DNA of 64,000 bases, from contig JANCRA010000011.1 in the NCBI GenBank assembly GCA_024362935.1, positions 6,193,501 through 6,257,500 of the forward strand, written 5' to 3'. The notes below the pieces were generated by a model. The model did no database searches, had not been told where the DNA came from, and saw only the letters and a list, made by a program, of their open reading frames with translations. The position numbers and the translations under genes are program-made. Source of the stretch: Setophaga petechia (Eukaryota; Chordata; Aves; Passeriformes; Parulidae). This document shows positions 49,946 to 62,391 of this stretch, piece after piece. The stretch's first letter is position 1. Each line of letters starts with the position of its first letter.

Positions 49946-50085
49946 GATTGAGTCAATTACATTTCCTGCTAACATCAGTGAGATTTAGCTAAGTGTTTAA
50001 AATGTTTTTGGTCCAGATTTGATATCTGTTCTATTCTTCAGTGTTCATTACACAGCTGTGTGATGTTTTGCTATTCTTGTTCATA

Positions 50086-50576
50086 AAAGAGCTGCAACCC
50101 ATGAGAAGGACTCATGTTGGAGAGGTTCATGGAGGGCTGTCTCCCACGGGAGGGAGCCCAGGCTGGAGCAGGGGCAGAGTGTGAGGAGTCTCTCAGGTGG
50201 AAGGAAAGGCAGAGACAATGTGAATGGAACTGACACAGCCCCCATTCCCCACAGCCCTGTGCTGCTGGAGGGGAGGAGGGAGAGGAAATAATGAGTGAAG
50301 TTGAGCCTAGGAAGGGTGGGTGGGAAGGTAAAAGGTTATTTTAAGATTGGTTTTATTTCTTATTATTCTGTTCTGATTTGCCAATAGATTTAATTCTCTT
50401 TTTCCCCAGGTCAGGCCCATTTTGGCTGTAATGATGACTTGTGAGTGATGCTTCTCTGTCTTGATCTTGACCCACGAGCCTTTCTTTATATTTTCTGTCC
50501 CCTCTTCAGCTGCAGAGGAGAATGATAGAGTGGTTTTGGTGGGCACCTTGTGTCCAGCCAGGGTCAACCCACCACA
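50086..50576 (+). mobile_element. 5'-truncated LTR of the same family as 47112-48114
   Basis: The distal half of the LTR in plus orientation: GCTGCAACCCATGAGAAGG, GGCTGGAGCAGGGGCAGAG, TTAAGATTGGTTTTATTTC, GTGAGTGATGCTTCTC, and the 3' end GGGTCAACCCACCACA at 50576. The polyadenylation signal position reads AATAGA (50383-50388), a degraded form of the AATAAA kept in the complete copy. No primer binding site follows, so there is no 5' LTR structure. It is divergent to the copy at 47112-48114. Confidence 0.82.
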
Positions 50577-51158
50577 ATAATTTGTAAGCACAGATTACAA
50601 CTAGGTGATTTATATTAGAGAATTATTGAATTTAAGTATATTAATTTTCAGTCATATATCAGGATTCTAGTAACTGCAATGAAACAGTACACAAGTGCAA
50701 CCTGATCTCCAGCTAGTATGTATTACCTTTAGCAGTTATTTCTATGAGTACTGCACCAAATACATGGAGCTCTATCCTTCTCTAATAAGTTGCATTAGCT
50801 CTAACATACTTCTATAATATGTTTATATTTTATAAGTGTATCTGATTTTAAGCTGAACTTAGGTATTGACTAAGGAACTTTAGTAGGAGGTAGAGTGTGC
50901 TATAAAGTTTTAATGGGATGTAAAATGCTTCATTAAGCATTCTCTGACATGTCTAAGACAAAATGCAGGCTAAAGATGTGGTACCTTCAATGTTATAATT
51001 TCCCTGAGCATCATATGCATAATTACAATCCCAAATGATTAATTTCCACAGTAAAGTGTAAGCAGAAAATGAAGATCTCACTTTGAGCCCAGAATTTAAA
51101 TATATGGCAGTAGTTGGAATAATCAAGGTTCTGATGTTCTTATGTATTTTCTTGCAGA

Positions 51159-51323
51159 TGTTTGGCATCCTGTTAATTTTAATAGGGTCCATATGGGAGA
51201 ACAGGTCTACTCGGCAGACTGCACTGTGCTGCTGTGACTCAAATGATGTTAAATGTGCTTGTGTTCAGAGCTTGAGGAGTGCCAGTGTCACTGTTTTATA
51301 TGTCCTTGGGGGGAAGGAATAAA
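51159..51323 (+). other. Acceptor, short open frame and AATAAA (possible terminal exon)
   Basis: TGTATTTTCTTGCAG is a good splice acceptor ending at about 51158. It is followed by ATG TTT GGC ... for 54 codons (MFGILLILIGSIWENR...) to TAA, which overlaps an AATAAA (51319-51324). Together they would fit a short last exon of a non-coding or small coding transcript. No partner exon was found and no domain is seen, so chance is likely. Confidence 0.15.
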
Positions 51324-54300
51324 GTTTTTAAAGAAACTGTATTTTGAGATTTCATGATTTTTGGGCACAAGACCAGACAACTACCACTGACAAAAGTAAT
51401 GTTTTACAAATATTATTTTTCAACATTTTCACCATTTTTCTTTGTCATTGCTGGAGGCAAGTGAGTAAATGATTACACTGTCCACTTACTTTATAGTGAT
51501 AAAGTAACTAGACATAATGAGTTACTCACATCCTCAGAAATATACCTGGAAGTTGTAGAGTTTTTTCTTTCTTAATGCTTTGGCACACTGCTAAGAGGTG
51601 CTTAAACAGGGACTAACCACTTTCCCTTACAGGTACAATCTTAAAGGTTTCTATCAATATTTTCTTACAATAATTACAAAACGCAGCTGTATCAATTTAA
51701 AATGTTTCTCAGATCTTTCCTGTCTTGACAATTACACAGCAGGGACCTGTGCTTGCTACTACCAGTCTGTTGCATGTGAATGTGAGGTCGCTATGGATGA
51801 AAGGAGAAATGTGTGGAATTATCATAAACTCATAGGAAAACAGCAGCAAGACCAACCTTATAACATTGATTCATTAATGTCAAGGAACACAAAAAATGTT
51901 AAAAATATGCTTTAATCCTTGCAGCAGTGGGCTTTCAAACTTTACCATTAGTTCAGATCATCTCAGTACAAGAAAATTACTGATACTCTTTTGTCTTAAC
52001 TTGTTCAAGGAAAAGAAAATCTGAAACTTTTGTTGTGTGAAGAAAGACAGATCACATGTACTCAATGCCTCACAAACACAGCAATCTGGGTGGTCATATT
52101 GTGACACGTGATGCTAATCTATGCATCTCTTCTACTTTCTGTTTTCCCCCAAGATATTTTTTTTAAAGGGAAGCAATTGCATTGTCTTTTTTCTATGGTA
52201 TTTAGTAATCTGTGTGTAGACTTTATAGAGTATGTAGTACTCAATCTGACGATCAGCTTCAGTCCTTTGGAAGATGCATAGAAAGCCAAATGTTTATAAC
52301 AGATTTTGACTGAGGAATGCTGAGATGGGAGTTAAGTGGACATGAAAAATTCACTGATCCAAAGTAGATGTGAAGATGAAACTGGAAGTTGACTTAATGG
52401 ATAAATACAAGTTACCTATGCATTTTTGTTAAAGGCTATGTAATGGCCAATTTTACAAATAGTGCAGATGGTCAGCTGCCAAAGAGGCCAATTGTACAGG
52501 GCTGGAGAAAAGATAAGAACTGAGCTATGGAATAAAGCTAATAGGCACAACACATGAAGAATTTTGAGATTTGTGGTCTTGGTTCCTACACTAAGACTGC
52601 TGCTTTATAAAGGTTCAACCTGACTTTTGCTCTTTGCAAGTGTGAATATTTTTGTGTACCTAATCTTCCTGATAACTAGGATGTTATATTTCATAAAGTG
52701 AACAGATTGTTAGAAAAATTTTACCTGAGGAGTCCTGTTTGTATTTTTATGGAAGAAGTGTACTCCTTAAACATGGGAAATCATCAGAGTATCTGTCCAC
52801 TTCTCTGTTGGGTAAATCCAGCAGTTCTCCTCTGGATTCCTTGTGGCTTTAGAAATCCAGACAGAATCTACTCCTGTGTCTAGACAGGAATGCAAAGTGA
52901 TTTTGGCTGAACTGATCAGCCTGAGTGCATTGGCTGCAAACATTGTCCAAAAATGGGTAAGGAATAGTTTCCTTGCATAAAGGTGATGACAGCCAGGAGA
53001 GTGGAAATAATTTCTCTCCATTTTATTATTTTGTGACAATTCCGAATGAAAAGAAGTAATCTGGGATAAAGTGAAACAAAAGACTCCTGTACATATTAAA
53101 TTAACATACCACAGATAATTTAAAACCAAACCTAGTTTCATGGTATTTGCAACACAATTTTTATTAAAAAAAGAAAAAGATTAGAGCCATCAACATAGAA
53201 GGAGGTTCAGCAATGGCCTTTTTGAACCAGTGATAAAGGTGAAGAAGGAAGTTTTGTGGAAGGCTGAGGAGCATCACCAGGGGATGGCAGGTACAGCTTC
53301 ACATTACTTCATTTTTTTGGACTCATATTCTTGTCTCCAGAGCAGAACACAGGCACTAGCTGCAGGGCAATAGGAAATTTAGGACAGCCTCAGAAGTGAA
53401 ATTATGCCATGCATTGAAATGTTGTCCTGGCACTCCTCAGTTAGTCACCTGCCACCCTTTAAACAGCTAACACACAACAAACAGCAAATACTCTACCAGT
53501 GGAACAATTGTGTAATCTCTAGAATGAAAAGATAAAAGTAGATTGCCCCAGGCTACCTGTTTTCCTTGTCTAATAGACAAATAATGGGCTCAAGTCAGGT
53601 TCTCCACATCTGAAATGAGTAATGTGCACTGAAGGATCACTGCTGGGCCCTGTGCATGGCACTCAAGCTCATCTGTGAAGCTCATCCCCCAGAAGCAGGA
53701 AAATATGTGAGTATACATTTAGACCTCTATTATTTCCGTCTTCACATCCAATCTCTTCTCTTTGACTCCAATTTCTCTCCAGCTTTTACGTCAGCATTGG
53801 TACATCTTGGGTTGGGCAAGCTCATAGGTCACTTAAGCTGTTGGAAACTTTCACTACTGTCATCAAAATAATGCTATATTTGTTCTTAAACTGGAAGTAG
53901 ATACTGCATTATTCTTCCCTGAAACAACTTCAGTGCTTGCTCTGTCTTCATTCATAATATATGATTTATATTTTGAATATATCCTTCTGAAATATATCTT
54001 ACATGGGTTTCTGAATTTCCTTTGGCAGAGCTGGATGCTTTCAGGCTACGTTTAATTTATTAATAGCCATTCAGAATCTGACATTACTAAAATATTATTA
54101 CTCTTTACCTTTTTACAGTCTTTCTGGCATTTCAGCCTCGGGATTACACTAATTAATGTACTAGTCTCTCCATATTTAACTGTATTCATTGTATTTGCTT
54201 TATTTCTAGTCCCTACATCCACATTACCCTTTTCCTGTACAGGAAGCAATCTTGTATTACTTTCAAAATCATGCTTCCTACCTACTTTCCCCCCACTAAT

Positions 54301-57300
54301 ATTTTCCTAGGAAATATCTAGGCAATTGAACTCCTAACACCATCATTATACCAAGTTTGATACAGACTTCCTTCATCTGTAAAAACATTTCCTGATCATG
54401 CTTTCTCATTCTCTTCTGAAGCTCTCTGGCAAGATCCAAGGACTTTTTCCATATCTCATTCTTCACTTTACTTCAAATAGTTCCTATTGTGTCAGCCAAA
54501 ATCCTAGTGTCATTTATTTCTGTTTATTCAGTATTCTCCCTGTGCGCAAATTTCTCCTTCTCGCATTGCTTTTGTTTTACCTCACCCATCTGCAAAATTT
54601 ATATGTTGGTAATTTTATCTCCAAGTTGATAGCTTGATTTAAGCAACTCTTTGTGATTCCAATATAATCATAATTTTCCCTCAACATATGTTTCTAATAG
54701 AACAATCATGTTACATATGTTTCTAGCATTTGTAAAGCACATTTATCCTGCTCTTTGTCTGTTCACTTTTTAAAAATGTGAAGGAAGAACTTATTTCCAC
54801 ACTGACTTCATTTACAAAATCAGCACCTTTTTTTCTAACCATTAAAGTCCTTATCTATTTTGCCTGCATGAACTCTGGCTGTTGAGCCATAAAAGGAAAT
54901 TAAGACTTTTTCAATTACTCTTTTCATCCCAACTGTTTCAGCAATGTCAATCCTTTTTGATTCCAGTAGGTTGTTAGTTCTGTTTCTTCTCTTCATGGAA
55001 CATTTCAAACCTTATTATCAGTTGTTAGTTTACAAGATCAGTCTGGTGCCATCTTCATTCAAAGATTGCCCTGGAAAAATATTTAAATGGTAGACCCACA
55101 GGATTTTTTCTTTCCTTTTCAAGCAGTCACCCAGGCTGTCAGTTCTCTCCGGGTGTTAATGTCTTCAGCCTGAAGTAAAATTACCTGGCTGGAAATCAAA
55201 ATACATGATACTTTTCTGGGTTGCATATATCACAGATAGCATTTGTTTATTAATCGACTTTATTGGTCTCAGTGTTTGACACAGCTAGGATGATACAGAA
55301 AGTTTTGGATGTTTGTCAGTCTAAGATCAATCTGATTATTTTTTGGAAATGGACTAAAAAAAATCACTTACCTCTCTGCTAATGGTAGAGAGCAGCTGTC
55401 CAGCTATCCTGCAGCTGCCCATGGAAAGTAAAATTCTGGGCTTAGAGGACTGGAATAATTACAGGCTGTCCCTGTTCTGGCTTGAACCAATCTAATCTTC
55501 ACTCCAGCTGCTTCTGCCTAAACACAAGGCAGTAACTTAAGCATCCAAATAGCTGATTAGATTACGCTCTTACCACTTTTCCCAGCATGAGAAAGGCACA
55601 TTGCACTCCCTATTCAAAAATATTTCCACTTGATAAAGGCATGAAGAAAAAGTGATTCTGCTCTAACTCAACAGATTTATAGAGTCACTCTTCCTCTACT
55701 TTTTCACTTTCAATGTCTGTGTTCTGTTCTCATCTATTCCACTTCTGTTGCCTTATTTTATAGCTACTGCTTCACACTGCTTTTGACAAATTTACCTATA
55801 AGCCATGTCTACATCTGCACACCAACCTTCTCCTGTCTTGCTAACCAAGGATGTATTTAATTGCAGTTCTGTAGATGCATTAGCCGTTATGATTCTGCTA
55901 GCTAAACTCTGATGATTGTTGACCCAGTGTAGAGGGAGTGAAAAATTGAAATGTCTTTTCTCATCAGTAAAACACCTGCTTCTAAGCCTTCCACTAAGAG
56001 AAGAAGGAAAAGAAAAAAAAATAAAGAAAAAAATAAAATCAATTAATTACAGTAAAACTGCAGAATGCAGTGAGACAGTGAGATTGATTTAGGCAGTATG
56101 TGTTTATTCAGACTGGAATATGCTTTGAAGTCTGAGGATCAGGGCCATAGACTTCAAAGAGCTGAAAGGATTTATGGGCTTCATTGTAAGTCTGAGAGTG
56201 CCATGTGAACCAGGCAACGTGGACACAGACCCAGGAATCTTTGGCACGTGGATGAACACATGAACCACAAATAACATTGGTCCTTGGCTGTCGGAGATGC
56301 GCCTCTGATGAGTGAAGACAACCAATTTTGCTGTCTCATGTGGTGGAGCATGGGAATGTTCAGAAGTCTCTGCTACTCAGGGTAGATCTTGCTAACTCTG
56401 GTGTAATCTATTTGCCACTTGGAGAACTTTCTTCTGAGGTGAGACATACCTTCCTCAGAACTAGGTGGAACCCAATTATTTCTGGGCTAAAATAAAGATA
56501 AGCCAAGATAAAGAAGGTCCTATGCCCAGATCAGCAGATCAATGAAGAAAAATTCATCATGATGTAGAGAGAGGGAGAAATGTATCACAGAGTGAGAAAA
56601 AAGGTAAGTAAAAATACAAGTGAACAAATGCATAAGAATGAACAAAATGAAAATATATAAAACTGTGTTGTTGAAATGGATTAAAGATACAGACATAAAA
56701 GATCAGTAATAGAGTGAAAATATGATTACACCAAGAAGAATGTTTAAAAACTAATTTTTGCCTGTCTTATTACTTCAGCTTACAAAATACTGACATCAGT
56801 GTCAAAAATTATTTTACAAATGTTAACTTGTTCATCACTAAAAGAAAAGTCATGCCAATTCCTTATTTTCATGATTTTTTCCATGTATCTTGAAATTATC
56901 CATTATGTATGAGTATGATTTCTGAACACTCGAGAACAGATACTGTGGCTTACCCTTTGGAATACAACTTCCAAGGTAATAAATCTGATGAATTTCACTT
57001 TAAATCATGAAAGAAGAGGGCTGGGGCCAAGCTGATATTTTTGAGGGTGTGTTCATTTTTGATATATCAGATGACTATTGATAACATACATTAAATATTA
57101 TATAGATCCCTTCAAACTTGATACAAGCTGATTTTAAGGAGACACATGATCTCATCTCACTCAAAAACTAAATGATCTTGCATGTGACATGATCACACGT
57201 TCGGTCAAAATCTCCTGTCACCCCTCTGAACTAAAGAGTAGCAGAGGGAGCTTAGCACCTTTTCTAAGAGTTGAGGATTGTGTGAAGAATGTGCAGGAGG

Positions 57301-60300
57301 TGAATCAGGAATGAAGTGTTTCCAGGAAATACCATTGACTGTTTTTCTCATTCTGTACCAAGCATTTCAGAATAAAATTGTGCAAACCAAGATGGCAGTA
57401 TGGGGCAAAAATTGACTTAAGGTCTGATTCTGTGGCTACACATTGCCATGAGTCAGAGCTGTAAAATTTTCCTGTAGGGAGAGGTTTTGCTGCAAAGCCC
57501 TCACTTAATGATAACTCTCACACCCACTATAGAATATTAAAATGTTCTACAAACACCAGTATAGGCATTTAGAACAAATACAGCTTTTCTTCAAAGTTCA
57601 GCTAATATTCCATATCGGCTGTTTGCCATGATGACTAATGTACTGCAACCTTGCTGTTCTGCATTAAACATCAGGAAAATGTACATCTGCACTGGATTTT
57701 TTTTTCTTTCCTTTGTTTCTAAAATGCTGAGTTCTGCTAAAAATATTGGATGGAAATCAAATATGAGAAGCTTAGCCAGCTTTAGTGAAATGATATCAGA
57801 GTTATATTATCCCTTAATGAAACAAGTATAGAGGGCTGATTGATTTATAGAGCAATTTTTTGCATCATTACCTAACTTCATTGTGTACAAATAGTTTTCT
57901 GTATTCACAACCATCGTGTCCCTGCACTTCTTTTAGTATGTACATTTCAAAAACATTATACAGGACTAAAAGATCTGAAGGTTTTCAGCTGAACAGTGTT
58001 AATGTCATGTGAAGCTGTTTATTGAACTTTAATACATTTTAGCACTTTTCTCTAAGGATGACAGACAAATAGATTCCTTTTTCCTGCGGTGATTAAAATC
58101 TCTTTGGAACAGAGGGAAGTTTCAATGCTTAGTCTAAGTATGTTGTTGCACAGCTGTGATACGATATTCCCACTTACCCACAGAAGGGTTGTTCTTTTAA
58201 ATAGACTGAGAGTTCTCTGCCCAGATATATAGTTAACCTCCATCCATAAACACTATACTCTGCACCTTCAAGAAGTTACTGTTTGAAATGGCATTTCACC
58301 CAGCTCATCCTGATTCCTTCACCTCTGGTTTTAGGTCTAGATCTTTCAAAGCAATATTGCTTTTCATAGGCATTCACAGAAATGCAAGGATTTTTCCTTG
58401 AGGGTGCACTGTGGGATTATGACTATGAGACCATCACTTACATAAGTGTCAGACGTTCAGGTTCTTATGCCTTGCCTGCAAAACTTGTATGTCTGGCTCT
58501 TGACTCACATCTCTGAATCAAAATTCATATCAGGAATGCTTTTTGGTCTACTTTCTCTGCAGCCACCTCTGGCAGTGTTGGCTGAGGATATGTAAGGAAA
58601 ATCATGGTCTTGCTCTTCACGTAGAAGAAACCCGTGCTTAGGAGCATCTGAGCAGTGGCAAAACTGGTACTCAAACTCCTCTTTGTTCCATTACTCTGGT
58701 GACCAGCAAGAATTCTATTGAAGAGTGACTGAAACAGTAGCACAGAGAAAAACAGCTCTCAGGGGTCAGAACCTTGGAACCTCCATCTTCATAAATGAAA
58801 CCTTTGTATGCTTTAAAGTTTTAATTCTGTTTTGGATTCATAACAGATCCTGTTTTATTGAGAGTATAATAATTTCCTGCAAGGAAGCTTTTTGAGGGGA
58901 AGCCCTCCTCTGCTCTGCTATGCATGACTGAATATAAAATTTCTGCTCTCAAGAAATTATTTCCAAGCCATTTAATTATGACACATCCTGTGATTTTGGT
59001 GGAGGCTTTCTAGTGCAGACAGATGTTTGAAATAATGGATTTTTCCTTTATTCCAAGAAATCTAATTTGGAAAAAGAACCCCCTACCCTGGCTGATTTCC
59101 TCTCTGTGGCGATCTAAGTGTTATTGATAGTGTACTCCAGTACGATGACAATCAGGTTGTTTTCAGCCTCAGATCTTGTATATCTAAGCAAGAGAAGGAA
59201 ATATTTAAATGAAGGGTAATGGAGACTGTGTTCACATAAATATTTAAATATAATATGCCAAATTAATTTCTGGGACAATTACATGGATATTACATTGGTT
59301 ACATCTATAATTCAGAAATTAATCTGGTAAGTACTATTCTCAGTTGAGCTAAAGCAGAAATTAACCAGTGTTAGAAAATGCCCAAGCAAACACAATCTGA
59401 TTTGCATGTTAAATAACCATGAAATAGATGTTTCTACTCTTAGACCAGTCTAGACACTGAGAGAATGGTGACAAGCATACAAGAAGTGGGCTGCAACAGC
59501 ATGTGCAAATAGGAAAGTAAACCTGCACATCTGCCTATCTGAGCACTGCACTTTCACAGTGTTTTTCCTCTTTGCAAGTTCATATTGACATTAGTTACTC
59601 CATGGCAAGACCTGGTATTCCTGCTTCTGGATGCTAAGAAGAATCCTCCCAGTCTTTGTAATTTGTGAAGCCAACTCACGGAAATACAGCTATTTGCTGT
59701 AAAAAACTAAAAATGTAAACCAGCAATCCTGACACAACCAGCAGTGGTAGGTTCACAGGATAGCAGTTTAAAGCTTCTCCACAGAGAAAAGCTGGAACAC
59801 TTGGTATGTTGTTCTACAAGGATAAAGATACTTGCTGCATGTAACACAGAACCTCTTGCCACACCAGCTTAACGTCCTAATTGGCATCTTTCAAAAAAAA
59901 AATTCTGCTGACACTTTTATGCTTGGTAACAGCCAAGAAAAATATGACAAGACCTGCAGAGGTGGAAATCTCTTGTAGGCCACACCCAGCAACAGGGACA
60001 AGCAGGAAGATTTCCTTAGAGCGCTGTTTTGAAGAGTTTCCAGGGAAAAGAGTTTGCTATGAGTGATTATCAGCAAACAAAAGAGCTGCCAGCTGAAAAT
60101 GGTCCAGCCATTTCCAAGTGTATCTTCCCATTGCTTTAAAGGCAGGCCCTTCAACACCTCCACAAAAGGGCTTCAATGCAGCTTTTTTTGCCAAAAATAT
60201 TTGCTTCTGTTGGATCAGACCAATTTCTAATGTACACCTAGTAGAAGGTCTTAGGTCACATTCCAGACTGGCTCTGCAGTCTCCCAGCAGGATTTGCTAG

Positions 60301-61578
60301 ACCTGAACAATATCAGCATCAAGGCTGATATATTCAGAAAAGACTTTAGGATTGAAGTGTTAATAGAGTGGTGTTATGAACCTGGTGACTTAGCAGAAAG
60401 CATCGTCTGTGCTTGGGTGAAACAAAGGAATGTAGTGCTGTAAGGCAGAGCTGAGATCTGGGGACAAGGAGCCAGACCAGGACCTGGGAAACAGTGAAAG
60501 ATTGAAACAAGTGTGGAAACCTTGGAAAGACAGTATGGTTTTCAAGTGTTCACATATGACCAGAGCATTCTCTTCATTAAACAGAAATCCCTAGAAAGGT
60601 GCTACTGCTTTAAGGACAAGAAGAATGGAAGCCTCCAAGACTTTAAATTCATCCAGACAGCTTTAGGAAACCTATTTAATAAAAATTACCATAATCAATC
60701 TTGGAAGAAATAAATGTCTCACAATAGGATCTCTGCATTGATAGCATCAGTTTCTAAATAGTGATGTGATTCCTGAGATTTAATGAATGGATGCATATTG
60801 CCTTAGAAACCAAGCAGATGCAGAACTGACTGAAATAGTAAGTGTTGATAAATGTGAGGAAGAGATTGTCAGTAGGAATTCTGAGGAGATATGATTAAAA
60901 TTTCTCATTTTATAAAAGGTAACAGATCACTTGTCACAGCTGAGAATGAGAAGACAATCTTAAAAGATTCAAGTGAAAAAACAAGATTTCTTATGCTTTT
61001 TTAGTGGTTCTTGAAACCAGGATAACATTTTGAAAGGACAATAATGGTCTCAGAAACACTCTACAGCCATCAGAAAATAGGTTTATAGTGCCTTTCAAGA
61101 GTTTTGATTTGTCATCAAAATTATAAGACTCTAGATAACTTTTAATTCTTGTTGGCTGTTCCACAATATTATTACATTGTTGTCTGCAGGAGTAGGGCCG
61201 GTCACACAGCAGAAACTAAATAAAGCTTTTATTGTATCAGTCATGAAAATATATTTTTGGCCTTCAGGTTTTTGCAACCTTTATTTTTCCAAAATCATTC
61301 TCTTTCTGCTGAGGAACCAGCAATCCCCTTTCATTTGAGCTGAAATGTGGTTTCATGTGGAAGGATGCTGCAATCACAAGTTAAGATGATTCATTGATGC
61401 TCATGTCCACAACCTATTGATTGTTTCTCAGAGTACTTTCCAAGACCAAAATCATTGTTTCAGCTCCTATCCTAGCATTTTTTCTTGAATCTATCAAATG
61501 GAGTAATACCATGAACAGTAAATATTTGCTACTTTTCTATAAAATATATATTTATTTTCAAAATAAGTTCTTTAAGAG

Positions 61579-61605
61579 AACTTCTATTTTAAACAAATAG
61601 AAGTT
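61579..61605. repeat. Perfect 11-bp-arm hairpin
   Basis: AACTTCTATTT (61579-61589), loop TAAAC, AAATAGAAGTT (61595-61605). AAGTTCT just to the left (61565-61571) can also pair with AGAACTT (61577-61583), giving overlapping hairpins. Confidence 0.85.
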
Positions 61606-62354
61606 GTCAAAAACCAACTCTTACGTTATAGCTTTTCTCTCAATGATCCTTATTTTCTTTGTCACTGAATAATAGCTGATGTAAATGTGTAAATGCTGTA
61701 ATTAAGTTCCAAGTCAAAATGAACTCCCCATTACAGCAGCTCAAGCTGTTGTATAGATCTCTTTGAGATGTTGCAGTTTGGAAAAGTACGACGTGAACTC
61801 AAATTGTTGATACTCTTAAGGCCATCTTTTATGTACTATGCTGAAGATTATCTGATTCACAGGTTGTTTTTTACCAGGTTCTCACTTTTTTTGCCCCTAG
61901 TTTTCTTCAAAGAGCCTCTGCTTATCCAATTCAAATGTATTTACATTTTACCAAAAGTTATCACTTACTATCTTTTGTTCTTCTCTTTCTGATTGCTGAA
62001 CTTTTCAGATCTAGAGGTCAAGTTCTTCAATGATTTTTTAAGCTTCCATCTCACTGGATTGCCTGCTTATGCAGATACTGCTTCAGATCTTCCTCATTAC
62101 CACAAATACACAGTTTTGTTGATCCTTTGTCAGTTGACCAGGCCTCCATCTTCTTCTTTCCTTTAAGCACTGTCTTACTAAGAATGCTTTGTACACTAAT
62201 GACAGGATTAGATATGCTTTTTCTGCATTTTCAGATCCATACATGGAAGATTAAAATAATTTTCTTTGGCCACCATTACAATGATCTTGTAATATTCAGG
62301 AATGTCTTTCTTGATAATATATGTATTAATTAATAATGTATTATCAATTGAAAA

Positions 62355-62391
62355 TTTATTATCAAGCATAATGTGCCTATTTGATAATAAA
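62355..62391. repeat. Perfect 11-bp inverted repeat, 15-nt loop
   Basis: TTTATTATCAA (62355-62365) and TTGATAATAAA (62381-62391) are exact reverse complements. AT-rich. Confidence 0.85.

Larger units (their letters stand above)
48115..50085. other. Spacer between two divergently oriented LTRs
   Basis: About 2 kb with no retroviral gene remnant recognised. It contains a 27-bp-period imperfect duplication (TCTCTTGARGGCMCAGGAGATG at 48626-48647 and 48653-48674), a T run near 49485-49504, and an AAAAC repeat. Confidence 0.4.
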
